Positions 7,545-15,506 of a stretch of DNA of 64,000 nucleotides are shown here, piece by piece. Source of the DNA: Chitinophaga horti (lineage in GTDB: Bacteria; Bacteroidota; Bacteroidia; Chitinophagales; Chitinophagaceae). Both the position numbers and the translations under genes were made by a program. The stretch is from contig NZ_CP107006.1 of NCBI RefSeq assembly GCF_022867795.2, forward strand, positions 4,774,001 through 4,838,000, written 5' to 3'. The notes under the pieces are model-generated. The model was not told the DNA's origin. It did not search any database and worked only from the letters and a program-made list of their open reading frames with translations. Position 1 is the first letter of the stretch. Each line of letters opens with the position of its first letter.

Positions 7545-8843
7545 ATGAACAAAATCTGGCTCATCATAAAAAGAGAATACCTTACACGCGTAAGGAAAAA
7601 AGCATTTTTGATCACGACCCTGCTCGTTCCGATCTTCTTCGCGGCGACGATTGTAATACCCGTGCTGATCGCGAAATCCGGCAACTCTACGCAAAAAGTA
7701 GCGGTGGTAGACGATAGCAAACTGTTCGACCAGCGGCTGGCCGACTCCGACAACGTACACTTCAAATTCCTGGAGGCCAATGCAGATACGCTGAAGAAGT
7801 CTTACCAGTCATTGGGATATAATGGACTGCTGCATATTCCGAAACTCGATCTGAATCGTCCGTCGGGCATTGTATATTATAGCGAAGGCCAGATGAACGT
7901 GGGCGTGAAGAGCCAACTTGAAAGAAGGCTGAACGAACTGATCGAAGAGCGTCGCATGGAAGTGGCTGGCATCGACAAAGAAAAACTGAAAGACATTCGT
8001 TCCGACGTAGACATTGTCAATAAAACAGGTAAAGATGAGCGCGAAGGCAGTTCTAAACTCGCATTTGCGGTGGGATATGGCTGCGGTTTCATTATATATA
8101 TTATCCTGCTCGTATTCGGCATGTCGGTACTGCGTGGCGTAACGGAAGAGAAAGTAAACCGCATTGCAGAAGTTGTCGTATCCAGCGTAAAACCATTTCA
8201 GTTAATGATGGGTAAGATATTCGGTATCGCGGCTGTAGGACTTACCCAGTTCATCATCTGGATTATCCTGATATTTGGTTTGTATACCGCTATTCTGCTG
8301 ATGGTTTCGCCCGCTGAAATCCAAAGTGCACAGTCCATGCAGGGTAGCATGAATAACGAGGCGGCCGAAGAAATTGCGCGCAGCCTGGCTTATGTAGGCG
8401 CCAATGCAGACTGGCTGATGATTATCATTTGCTTCATCTTTTACTTCCTGGGCGGATACCTGTTTTACGCATCGCTGTTCGCCGCGGTAGGCAGCCTGGT
8501 AAACGAAGATCCAAACGACATTCAGGGCCTCACCTTCCCTATTACCGTACCTTTAATTATCGCGATCGTGATCATGATGGGCGCTGTATCGGACCCGACC
8601 AGTAAACTCGCCGTGTGGGCGAGCATTATTCCATTTACATCGCCGATCGTGATGATGGCCCGTATACCGTATGGCGTACCAGGCACGGTGCCGGTCTGGC
8701 AACTGGCGCTGTCAATGGTTATGCTGATCGGCGGCTTTATTCTCACCACCTGGATGGCAGGGAAAATTTACCGGACGGGCATCCTGATGTACGGTAAAAA
8801 AATAACACTCAAAGAAGCGATTAAATGGATCGTTAAAAAATAA
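7545..8843 (+). CDS. ABC-2 type permease (NatB-like)
   Basis: Membrane subunit of the exporter formed with the upstream ATPase, 432 residues. One membrane helix near 21-42, then an extracytoplasmic domain (~45-170), then about five helices (starting near 174, 220, 290, 330 and 385). This is the usual COG1668 topology: first helix, large loop, membrane bundle. No frameshift. It ends in a cytoplasmic basic tail (AIKWIVKK) just before a strong terminator. Confidence 0.92.
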   Translation: MNKIWLIIKREYLTRVRKKAFLITTLLVPIFFAATIVIPVLIAKSGNSTQKVAVVDDSKLFDQRLADSDNVHFKFLEANADTLKKSYQSLGYNGLLHIPKLDLNRPSGIVYYSEGQMNVGVKSQLERRLNELIEERRMEVAGIDKEKLKDIRSDVDIVNKTGKDEREGSSKLAFAVGYGCGFIIYIILLVFGMSVLRGVTEEKVNRIAEVVVSSVKPFQLMMGKIFGIAAVGLTQFIIWIILIFGLYTAILLMVSPAEIQSAQSMQGSMNNEAAEEIARSLAYVGANADWLMIIICFIFYFLGGYLFYASLFAAVGSLVNEDPNDIQGLTFPITVPLIIAIVIMMGAVSDPTSKLAVWASIIPFTSPIVMMARIPYGVPGTVPVWQLALSMVMLIGGFILTTWMAGKIYRTGILMYGKKITLKEAIKWIVKK

Positions 8844-8861
8844 ACATAACGACGCTATATG

Positions 8862-8897
8862 AAAATCCCCTGTCATCAACGGCAGGGGATTTTTTTA
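8862..8897 (+). terminator. Terminator of the ABC exporter operon
   Basis: AAAATCCCCTG / CAGGGGATTTT stem with a 10-nt loop, T-run following, 19 bp past the stop. Confidence 0.85.
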
Positions 8898-8959
8898 TTC
8901 GCTTCGCGGGATGCGTTGATCAGTTTAAACAGATGCACCGGCAGTTAAAACAAGCCTAC

Positions 8960-8991
8960 GTAGTTACCCCTAAAACAAGCGATAGGCTTTG
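8960..8991 (+). promoter_or_regulatory. Shared promoter-like element, copy 1
   Basis: GTAGTTACCCCTAAA (8960-8974), 12 bp, CTTTG (8987-8991), 66 bp before the lipoprotein gene at 9058. The same two boxes with the same 12-bp spacing precede its paralog at 10113. Confidence 0.5.
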
Positions 8992-9057
8992 TATTACATT
9001 GCAGCCGCTATTAACCGAAGCACCCGTTCTTTTTAAACCCAAAAACATCCAAACCCC

Positions 9058-9897
9058 ATGAAACATTTTATGAGGACAGGCTGCATTTTACTGCTCGCCT
9101 TCACGTCGTGCCAAAAAGAAAAAAACAATGCGTCAACAAAGTCCCTGGTCGCCAGCCAGCTGGAATCCGTTTACACCTTCGACACCACGCGGGTGAACGG
9201 CGTTATGCTCAGCGCGCGACTGTATGCGTACTACCCGGATGGACTGCTCAAAACCATGACGCACTGGTTTGGCACAAACGGTTATCGCGACAACTATCAT
9301 TTTTATTATGACACGTTGGGGCGCATCGATTCGGCGCAGGAAGTGCCGCCTTCACAAACAGGTGCGCCGCGACGGCAATTTAAATATAAGTATGAGTGGA
9401 CCGGCCGCCTGTCCGCCATACACCGCGTACCTCAACCCCGCACCGCCGCCGACACACTACATATCGTCTATGAACCCAAAATCCCGGGCTGGGAATCATT
9501 TCCATGGCTGCAAACAGGCTCGGGCAACCCGCGGCGTAACCACTACTATTTCGCCAGCCAGAATGGGCAAACCGACAGCATATATGCAGGCACGTTTCCG
9601 GTGTTCACTAATACCTACGTATTCACCAATACAACCATACCTAATCCGGAGTATCCCGTCTGCCTGGCGACAAGATTGAGCGACTTACAATTCATCAACT
9701 GGGCGAATTACGCGCCGCTACCAGTAACGGCATCCGGCGCAACGATTTACAGTGCGCTGCGGTACGGCGGCACCGGGGAAAAACAAATCGAATTTCAATA
9801 TGATGTGGTGCTGGACGAACAGGGACGGGTGAGCGAAGTATATTATCTCACGAACGGGCAGCGCCGCCGGGCAAGCGCCTATTTCTATCGTAACTAA
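9058..9897 (+). CDS. Lipoprotein with YD-repeat-like motifs, paralog 1
   Basis: Predicted outer-membrane-directed lipoprotein, 279 residues; no named family recognised. The signal peptide ends in a lipobox (LAFTSC, Cys20). Downstream are short strand-turn motifs reminiscent of YD/RHS repeats: HFYYDTLGRID, FQYDVVLDEQGRVSEVYY, ending near AYFYRN. A central motif, NPEYPVCLATRLSDLQF, is shared in position with its paralogs (NPEYQYYKTLRLQDL; NPEFDVLGDLRLTDL). It is the first of three tandem paralogs and has its own upstream element. The role may be surface binding or adhesion, but nothing shows this directly. Confidence 0.75.
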   Translation: MKHFMRTGCILLLAFTSCQKEKNNASTKSLVASQLESVYTFDTTRVNGVMLSARLYAYYPDGLLKTMTHWFGTNGYRDNYHFYYDTLGRIDSAQEVPPSQTGAPRRQFKYKYEWTGRLSAIHRVPQPRTAADTLHIVYEPKIPGWESFPWLQTGSGNPRRNHYYFASQNGQTDSIYAGTFPVFTNTYVFTNTTIPNPEYPVCLATRLSDLQFINWANYAPLPVTASGATIYSALRYGGTGEKQIEFQYDVVLDEQGRVSEVYYLTNGQRRRASAYFYRN

Positions 9898-10023
9898 CAG
9901 TTGTCTGTTACTAAGGTTAGGGCATCGCCCCTACCCCCCTAAAATATTTTCTCAAAAAAAGTCGCTTCATTAATAGCTACGAGCAGTTCAACTATTCTCT
10001 ATTACAATTCGTTTTCCGCATAA

Positions 10024-10055
10024 GTAGTAACCCCTAAATACCTGCTGTTCCTTTG
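10024..10055 (+). promoter_or_regulatory. Shared promoter-like element, copy 2
   Basis: GTAGTAACCCCTAAA (10024-10038), 12 bp, CTTTG (10051-10055), 57 bp before the paralog at 10113. One mismatch to copy 1 over 15 bases and identical spacing to the second box. Confidence 0.5.
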
Positions 10056-10112
10056 ATTTAACTTGCGCGCATTCAATGTAAAAACAGTTTATCAAACCCC
10101 ACAATCAATTCA

Positions 10113-10976
10113 ATGATGCGACAAAGAACCATGTTGTTGGCGGCCTGCTGCCTGGCAGTATTCACCGCCGTTTCCTGCAAAAAAACAATCGAACCCGAAA
10201 CGGTGGACAAGACTGCGATGGGCGCCACTTACATTCCAACGCGGCTGTTCAAAGTGAGTTATTACGACACTACCAACGGAGAACTGTACCGGTATGTTCG
10301 TTATGAGTATAATGACCGCAAACAAGTATCAGCGCTCTATGCACGAAATGTGGCGTTACCGCATTCAGAAGTTTTCCATATCAAATATGACCCTAGTGGT
10401 AAAGTAGATATGGTATTTACCGATTCCGTGTACATGCCGCAGTCGTGGAAATATGAGTACGATGTGCATGGCAACATCACACAAACACTTGTTTCACCGC
10501 AGGATGGCGGCGGGATGTTCTCCCGCGACACCATGCTGCACGATGCTAAACCTGCGCCCTACCCGGGATGGGAAAATCAGCCGACCTACCGCGTGTATAA
10601 TAAAGAAGGATTTTACAACCACTTCTATACGTACACCCAAACAGATGAACTGATTGAATACAGCCTTGCCACACATTACACATTCCGCGATTTACGCCTG
10701 CTGTTTACCAACACGCATTATCGCAACCCCGAATACCAGTATTACAAAACGCTGCGCCTGCAGGACCTCGTAGCGCAATCATATGCGCAGCCGCCGCATT
10801 CCGCAGAGTTATCCGGCGCTACTGTGTTTGATAAAGCAACGTACATTTTGTACGGCGAATACGAGCATCGTTTTAATTATGAAATAGAAGCAGACATGCA
10901 GCAACGTGTACGCTACGTGTACTACATTAACGGAAACGGCCAGCGTATACTGGAAAGGGCGTACGAATACTTGTAA
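10113..10976 (+). CDS. Lipoprotein with YD-repeat-like motifs, paralog 2
   Basis: Second member of the tandem family, 287 residues; start at the first of two adjacent ATGs. Signal peptide with lipobox AVSC (Cys22). It has the same layout as its upstream paralog: FKVSYYDTTNGELYRYVRYEYND, then IKYDPSGKVDMVF and YEYDVHGNITQTL (YD-like strand-turn units), the conserved NPEYQYYKTLRLQDL segment, and a C-terminal RVRYVYYINGNGQR stretch. The next paralog starts 28 bp downstream, so these two are probably cotranscribed. Function unknown. Confidence 0.75.
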   Translation: MMRQRTMLLAACCLAVFTAVSCKKTIEPETVDKTAMGATYIPTRLFKVSYYDTTNGELYRYVRYEYNDRKQVSALYARNVALPHSEVFHIKYDPSGKVDMVFTDSVYMPQSWKYEYDVHGNITQTLVSPQDGGGMFSRDTMLHDAKPAPYPGWENQPTYRVYNKEGFYNHFYTYTQTDELIEYSLATHYTFRDLRLLFTNTHYRNPEYQYYKTLRLQDLVAQSYAQPPHSAELSGATVFDKATYILYGEYEHRFNYEIEADMQQRVRYVYYINGNGQRILERAYEYL

Positions 10977-11004
10977 TTTTTCAAACCCTCAAATACAATC
11001 TATT

Positions 11005-11847
11005 ATGTTTTCCCGAATCAAATTAGCGATCGCTGTATCAGGCGTATTACTGTTATCTGCCTGCGAAAAATGGCCAACGCCGGGCGAAGGACCGTCGTTA
11101 GGCTATCGGCTTAAAGCCATCCAGCTCGGCTCCGACACCGTTAGCCCCAATTTCTGGAAGTTCGATTACAACCAGCAGGGCAAGGTGACAAGAATCACAT
11201 TAACGGGAACAAGTCAGCCCGCACCTTATGATACGATGATCAACCTGAAGATCCGGTACAACGCACAGGGTCGCGTCAGCCTTGTAATTCCGCCTGCCGT
11301 CAGCGAGTTTCCGCCGCAACCGTTCCAATATCATTACGATGGTTATGGAAGACTTAAACAACTCATCCAACATAAAGATGGACAAACGACCGACACCGCC
11401 ACGTTCTTTTATAAGCCCAATGCGGGCTGGGAAGAAAATCCTGACATCGCCTTACACAGATCGTGGTACATGGACCGTTCACATTTCTACTTCCTCGACA
11501 ACAAACGTAATTACAAGGAAATCAGCTATGGAACAGGTTACCATGCCGTGTTGTTACGTTACTTTTTCACCTACACCAACATCATCAATCCTGAGTTTGA
11601 TGTGCTGGGTGATTTAAGACTAACGGATCTGCGCATACTTGCAGATGACAGTCAGATTTTCATTATGCAGCAGGGCTATATGCTTAGCCGTTTTATGCCG
11701 AAAAGCTCCACCACCTGGTATTCAAACGAAACCACCGCCGGTCCGTCATGGGAATACACAAAGGATGCGCAGGGAAGAGTTTCTGAAGTATTTGAGATTA
11801 CGCCGGAAGGGCAGCGCTCTCGCATCAAAAAGTACATCTACGAATAA
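11005..11847 (+). CDS. Lipoprotein with YD-repeat-like motifs, paralog 3
   Basis: Third tandem member, 280 residues. I chose the ATG at 11005 because it gives a clean signal peptide and lipobox (LLSAC, Cys18); a longer reading frame extends into the previous gene. Shared features are FDYNQQGKVTRI, IRYNAQGRVSLVI, FQYHYDGYGRLKQL, NPEFDVLGDLRLTDL and a C-terminal WEYTKDAQGRVSEVFEI. Divergence among the three is substantial, with the conserved frame in the YD-like units and the NPE-segment, which suggests old duplications with diversifying ligand surfaces (inference). Function unknown. Confidence 0.75.
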   Translation: MFSRIKLAIAVSGVLLLSACEKWPTPGEGPSLGYRLKAIQLGSDTVSPNFWKFDYNQQGKVTRITLTGTSQPAPYDTMINLKIRYNAQGRVSLVIPPAVSEFPPQPFQYHYDGYGRLKQLIQHKDGQTTDTATFFYKPNAGWEENPDIALHRSWYMDRSHFYFLDNKRNYKEISYGTGYHAVLLRYFFTYTNIINPEFDVLGDLRLTDLRILADDSQIFIMQQGYMLSRFMPKSSTTWYSNETTAGPSWEYTKDAQGRVSEVFEITPEGQRSRIKKYIYE

Positions 11848-11870
11848 ACAGCTGACACCTGTAATCAGAG

Positions 11871-11900
11871 AGGGGTAGGAACGAATGGTTTCCTGCCCCT
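11871..11900 (+). terminator. Hairpin after the lipoprotein cluster
   Basis: AGGGGTAGGAA / TTCCTGCCCCT stem with an 8-nt loop, 24 bp past the last stop. It overlaps an in-frame ATG (11885) upstream of the thioesterase, which argues against that start. Confidence 0.6.
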
Positions 11901-11959
11901 TGCTATGTTATGATATGTGCATCAATTGCCGTAATTTTCCGCCGGCAAAACAGACGAAC

Positions 11960-12352
11960 ATGAACTTTTACACACGCAAATGGGTAAAACCACAGGACCT
12001 CAACGCACACGGCACCTTATTCGGAGGCACGTTGCTGGCCTGGATTGACGAAGAAGCAGCCATCTATACTATTATACAGCTGGGCACGAATGGCGTAGTC
12101 ACCAAGTACATGTCCGAAATCAACTTCATCAACTCTGCAAAACAGGGCGACATTGTAGAACTGGGTATCAAAGCCACCCATTTTGGTCGCACCTCGCTCA
12201 CCCTCACCTGCGAAGTGCGTAACAAGATCACGCAAAAAACTATTCTCACAATTGATAAGATCGTTTTTGTGAGTGTGGATGAAAACGGCGCTCCCAAAGC
12301 ACACGGCCGTACCGAAATTACTTATACTGACGAGCGGTTACGAGAAGATTAG
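11960..12352 (+). CDS. Acyl-CoA thioesterase, hotdog fold (YciA/ACOT type)
   Basis: Hydrolyses acyl-CoA to free acid and CoA; cytosolic. 130 residues from the ATG at 11960, where family members normally begin (MNFYTRKWVKPQDLN). An upstream in-frame ATG at 11885 would add a Cys-rich stretch overlapping a terminator hairpin. Hotdog motifs: GTLFGGTLLAWIDEEAA (helix and active-site Asp region), MSEINFINSAKQGD, and the strand LTLTCEVRN. Length is normal for a single hotdog domain that acts as an oligomer. It stands alone between two transcription units, and the acyl substrate cannot be inferred. Confidence 0.88.
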   Translation: MNFYTRKWVKPQDLNAHGTLFGGTLLAWIDEEAAIYTIIQLGTNGVVTKYMSEINFINSAKQGDIVELGIKATHFGRTSLTLTCEVRNKITQKTILTIDKIVFVSVDENGAPKAHGRTEITYTDERLRED

Positions 12353-12375
12353 TCGCTCCCGTCCCGTTAGCCCTG

Positions 12376-12408
12376 CTTCTTCCTATATGGGAAGAAGTCG
12401 TATATTTG
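12376..12408 (+). promoter_or_regulatory. Promoter and possible operator of the RNA repair operon
   Basis: -7 box TATATTTG at 12401-12408, 128 bp before the RNA ligase ATG. An 8-bp inverted repeat CTTCTTCC (12376-12383) / GGAAGAAG (12390-12397) occupies the place of the -33 element and could be an operator, or the terminator of the preceding thioesterase gene. Confidence 0.45.
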
Positions 12409-12535
12409 CGCTCATTACTGATAAGCTGATAAAGCCTTGAGCCGTGTAATCGCATTCACATATTAACCTTTTGGCAATTCCGCCCCACTCCCCGGGGCGG
12501 CTGTGATTGTATTGTTTTTACTTAAACGTTATTAC

Positions 12536-13252
12536 ATGGCTATCTCTCAAAAATATGGCCGCACGTACCACTACCCGTTTTCGCCTGGCACCACCAGCGA
12601 CGACCGGATAAGTCACGACTATTGGCCACTGATCAGCAACATACCACAGCTGGTACATACCGAAAAACTCGACGGCGAAAACAACTGCCTGTCCAAACTC
12701 GGCGTGTTCGCCCGCTCGCATGCAGCACCCACCACTTCGCCGTGGACGGAAAGCCTGCGCCGTTACTGGCAGCTCATCAAACATGACCTTGGCAACCTCG
12801 AGGTTTTTCTCGAAAACCTGTATGCCGTGCACTCGCTCGAATACACGCAGCTGGAGCATCACTTTTACGTGTTTGCCATCCGCGAGCAGGACCAATGGCT
12901 GAGCTGGGAAGAAACGAAATTTTATGCGGCGATGCTCAACCTGCCTACCGTGCCAGAAATTAAAGTGCTGCCAACGCCCTCGAATCGCACGGTATTTGAG
13001 CAGGAGGTACTGTCTGTCGTAAGCGGCCCCGGCACCTTTGCACCAAATGATGCAGCTACCGGCAAACCGGCCACGATGGAAGGATTGGTAACACGTAACA
13101 CTGCCAGTTACCCGGTAACGGCATTCGCTGAAAATGTATTTAAATACGTGCGCAAAGGCCACGTACAAACCGATGAACACTGGACGCGCCACTGGAAACG
13201 CGCCAGGTTATTAAATGAAGGAGGTACCCATGTGGACACTCACCAACGATAA
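12536..13252 (+). CDS. RNA ligase family protein (Rnl5/DRB0094-like)
   Basis: ATP-dependent nucleic acid ligase that would seal healed RNA (or nicked) ends. 238 residues from ATG 12536; an upstream GTG at 12503 adds only a hydrophobic tail. Nucleotidyltransferase motif I is EKLDGEN with Lys44 as the expected AMP-accepting lysine; candidate later motifs are FYVFAIRE, MEGLVTRN (IV) and FKYVRKGH (V). The gene overlaps the next ORF by 23 bp, and that ORF encodes the HD phosphoesterase half of an end-healing enzyme, so ligase and healing enzyme are translationally coupled. Bacteroidota such as Runella are known to pair such ligases with HD-Pnk. Confidence 0.88.
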   Translation: MAISQKYGRTYHYPFSPGTTSDDRISHDYWPLISNIPQLVHTEKLDGENNCLSKLGVFARSHAAPTTSPWTESLRRYWQLIKHDLGNLEVFLENLYAVHSLEYTQLEHHFYVFAIREQDQWLSWEETKFYAAMLNLPTVPEIKVLPTPSNRTVFEQEVLSVVSGPGTFAPNDAATGKPATMEGLVTRNTASYPVTAFAENVFKYVRKGHVQTDEHWTRHWKRARLLNEGGTHVDTHQR

Positions 13253-13907
13253 AGAATGGTCTCAGCTGGAAGCGCAATTCAGCTGGGTCAATGATATGCA
13301 ATACGTGCCGCAGGACGCGGTGCATCATGCGGAAGGCAACGTCGCCATTCACACCCGCATGGTGTTGGAAGCGTTACAACAACAGGACGCCTGGCAACAA
13401 CTTGCTGCCCAGGAACAGGAAGTGCTTTGGGCCGCCGCTTTACTACACGATGTAGAAAAACGCAGCACAACGGTAACGGAAGAAGATGGACACATTTCCG
13501 CCAAAGGTCACGCCCGTAAAGGCGCTACGACGGCCAGGCAGCTGTTGTACCATGATATTCCAACGCCTTTCGCCATCCGCGAAATGATTTACGGATTAGT
13601 GCGACATCACAGCCTGCCCTTATGGCTGCTCGAACGCCGCGATCCGCTGAAAGAACTGGTGAGCGCCAGCCTGGAAGTAAACACGCAATGGCTGGCCATG
13701 CTGGCACGGGCGGATGTGATAGGCCGCATCTGCCACGATAAAACCGACCTGCTTTACCGGGTGGACTGCTTCGAAGAGTTTGCAAAGAACATCATTGCTG
13801 GGGCCACACCCGGGCGTTTGCAAACAACAACGCCCGTTTCCATTACCTGCACCATGCCAATACGGACGTGGATTATGTGCCCTTCGAACAACCCGCCGTG
13901 CAGGTAA
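13230..13907 (+). CDS. HD-domain phosphoesterase part of a frameshifted HD-Pnk
   Basis: N-terminal 2',3'-phosphoesterase-type HD domain of an HD-Pnk end-healing enzyme. I start at ATG 13230 because AAGGAGG lies 6 bp before it; the ATG at 13215 is part of that site. Metal-binding candidates are HH (32-33), H41, HD (73-74) and HH (126-127). After Asn187 (13788-13790) this frame reads unrelated sequence to its stop at 13907. In the -1 frame, from the last base of that codon, the protein continues smoothly (RAFANNNARFHYLHHANTD...) into the kinase domain. Joined, the product would be about 369 residues, close to known HD-Pnk enzymes. The split is therefore a mutation, a base-call error or, less likely, programmed slippage. 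Confidence 0.8.
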   Translation: MWTLTNDKEWSQLEAQFSWVNDMQYVPQDAVHHAEGNVAIHTRMVLEALQQQDAWQQLAAQEQEVLWAAALLHDVEKRSTTVTEEDGHISAKGHARKGATTARQLLYHDIPTPFAIREMIYGLVRHHSLPLWLLERRDPLKELVSASLEVNTQWLAMLARADVIGRICHDKTDLLYRVDCFEEFAKNIIAGATPGRLQTTTPVSITCTMPIRTWIMCPSNNPPCR

Positions 13908-14338
13908 TACTCATGAGCGGCTTGCCGGGCGCGGGTAAGGATACGTTTATCAAAAAGCACTATCCCGATTTGCCGGTGATATCGCTCGACGATATCCGGG
14001 AGCAGCTGAACGTGCAGGCGACCGACAAGAGTGGAAATGGCCAGGCGATACAGGCGGCTAAAGAACAGGCCCGCGTATACCTGCGCAAAAAGCAGCCATT
14101 TGTATGGAATGCGACTAATACTACCCGGCAGATGCGCGCGCAGTTGATTAGCCTGTTCCTCACCTACAAGGCGGCCGTGAAAATTGTATACCTCGAAGTA
14201 CCCTATCGTAAACTGCTTGCTCAAAACAAAAACCGGGAAGCCGTGGTACCCGCACCCGCCATCGAAAAGCTGGTACGGAAGCTGGAAGTACCGGCCTTAT
14301 GGGAGGCGCACGAAGTGGAATATCATATTAACGATTAA
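13868..14338 (+). CDS. Polynucleotide kinase (P-loop) part of a frameshifted HD-Pnk
   Basis: 5'-OH polynucleotide kinase domain that phosphorylates RNA/DNA 5' ends before ligation. P-loop GLPGAGKDT (18-26 counted from GTG 13868), acceptor-side acids DDIR (41-44), and the NATNTTR motif (81-87) typical of the T4 Pnk-like family. The GTG has no ribosome-binding site, and in-frame residues upstream of it (from about 13790) look like genuine protein, so 13868 is only the first formal start after the frameshift. Unless translation crosses frames, this domain would be made poorly or not at all. A terminator follows 6 bp after the stop. Confidence 0.8.
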   Translation: MDYVPFEQPAVQVILMSGLPGAGKDTFIKKHYPDLPVISLDDIREQLNVQATDKSGNGQAIQAAKEQARVYLRKKQPFVWNATNTTRQMRAQLISLFLTYKAAVKIVYLEVPYRKLLAQNKNREAVVPAPAIEKLVRKLEVPALWEAHEVEYHIND

Positions 14339-14343
14339 ACAAG

Positions 14344-14376
14344 AAAACAGTCCGGCACAAAGCTGGACTGTTTTTT
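14344..14376 (+). terminator. Terminator of the RNA repair operon
   Basis: AACAGTCC / GGACTGTT stem with an ~11-nt loop followed by T6. Confidence 0.8.
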
Positions 14377-14414
14377 GTGGCTACTAGCGCTTTGTAAAAT
14401 TAAAACAAGTGCCT

Positions 14415-15506
14415 ATGTGGAACGACCTGGAAAACTACTTTGACAAGCTACCACCCATCTTCTGGAACCTGCTGTTGACCGCGATTGCCCTGCTGGCGGG
14501 ATTTATATTTAAAGTGATCATCACCTTTTTTTCCAGGTATTATGCCAAACGCAGCACGAAATATTCTCTTTTTTACTCGGTTTTATCGCGCATCGGGCGA
14601 CCACTTAACTTTTTTCTACCTGTCTTCATATTTAACCTGATGTTGCCCCTGATGCGTTTATCGGATCGGGCAGCCACAGGGCTGGACCGCATTGTGGGCA
14701 TATTGATCATTGTAGCATTTGCCCTCCTACTGATTGGCGTCATTAAGGTGATAGAAGATTACATCAACAGCGTATTCGATCTGTCTAAAGCTGATAACCT
14801 GAAAGAAAGAAAGATCCGTACCCAGTTACAATTTGTGCGCAAATTTGTGGTATCGATCATTATTATATTAGCTGGATGTGCTATCCTGCTCAGCTTTCCG
14901 CATCTCCGCAAAATTGGTACCGGCTTGTTGACGGGTGTTGGTATCGGCGGTATCATCATCGGTTTTGCAGCGCAACGCTCCCTTGCCAACTTCCTGGCGG
15001 GTTTACAAATTGCCTTCACACAACCGATGCGCATCGACGATGTGTTGATCGTGGAAGGCGAATGGGGACGCGTGGAAGAGATCACACTCACATATGTGGT
15101 ACTCAACATCTGGGATAAAAGAAGGCTCATCCTGCCCATCAATTACTTTATTGAAAAGCCGTTCCAAAACTGGACACGCAATAGTGCGGAGCTGCTGGGC
15201 ACAGTGTTTATTTACCTCGATTACACCGCGCCGATGAATGCGCTGCGCGAAGAATACAGCCGCCTGTTAAAAGCCAATGAATTGTGGGACGGCAATGTGA
15301 ACGTCGTACAAATCACCGATGCAAAAGAAAGAGTGATTGAAGTAAGGTTTCTGATGAGTGCCACTACCTCCGGCCGTGCGTTCGACCTTCGCTGTTACAT
15401 CCGCGAAAACATGATCCGTTTCATCCAGGAAAATTATCCGGAAGCACTTCCTAAAACACGGGCGATCATCGAAGAGAAACAGTTTAAGGAAGAAATCAGG
15501 CCGTAA
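14415..15506 (+). CDS. Mechanosensitive ion channel, MscS family
   Basis: Inner-membrane channel that opens under membrane tension and releases solutes on osmotic downshift. About 363 residues from ATG 14415, preferred over GTG 14409. Helices near 15-40, 60-80, 95-115 and 150-170 precede the pore-lining Gly/Ala-rich helix (GTGLLTGVGIGGIIIGFAAQ, about 185-205) and the MscS beta domain (QPMRIDDVLIVEGEWGRVEEI). The C-terminal cytoplasmic domain ends with a charged tail. It is longer than minimal MscS because of the extra N-terminal helices. It stands alone and converges with the next gene by an 11-bp overlap. Confidence 0.93.
   Translation: MWNDLENYFDKLPPIFWNLLLTAIALLAGFIFKVIITFFSRYYAKRSTKYSLFYSVLSRIGRPLNFFLPVFIFNLMLPLMRLSDRAATGLDRIVGILIIVAFALLLIGVIKVIEDYINSVFDLSKADNLKERKIRTQLQFVRKFVVSIIIILAGCAILLSFPHLRKIGTGLLTGVGIGGIIIGFAAQRSLANFLAGLQIAFTQPMRIDDVLIVEGEWGRVEEITLTYVVLNIWDKRRLILPINYFIEKPFQNWTRNSAELLGTVFIYLDYTAPMNALREEYSRLLKANELWDGNVNVVQITDAKERVIEVRFLMSATTSGRAFDLRCYIRENMIRFIQENYPEALPKTRAIIEEKQFKEEIRP

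Noticed and set aside
11885-11959. N-terminal extension of the thioesterase from the ATG at 11885
   Set aside because: It overlaps a terminator-like hairpin (11871-11900) and encodes a Cys-rich stretch absent from the family; the ATG at 11960 fits the conserved start.
13785-13800. Programmed -1 ribosomal frameshift signal in the HD-Pnk gene
   Set aside because: A-AAG-AAC is not an X-XXY-YYZ heptamer with both tRNAs able to re-pair, and I see no strong downstream stem or pseudoknot. Mutation or sequencing error is more likely.
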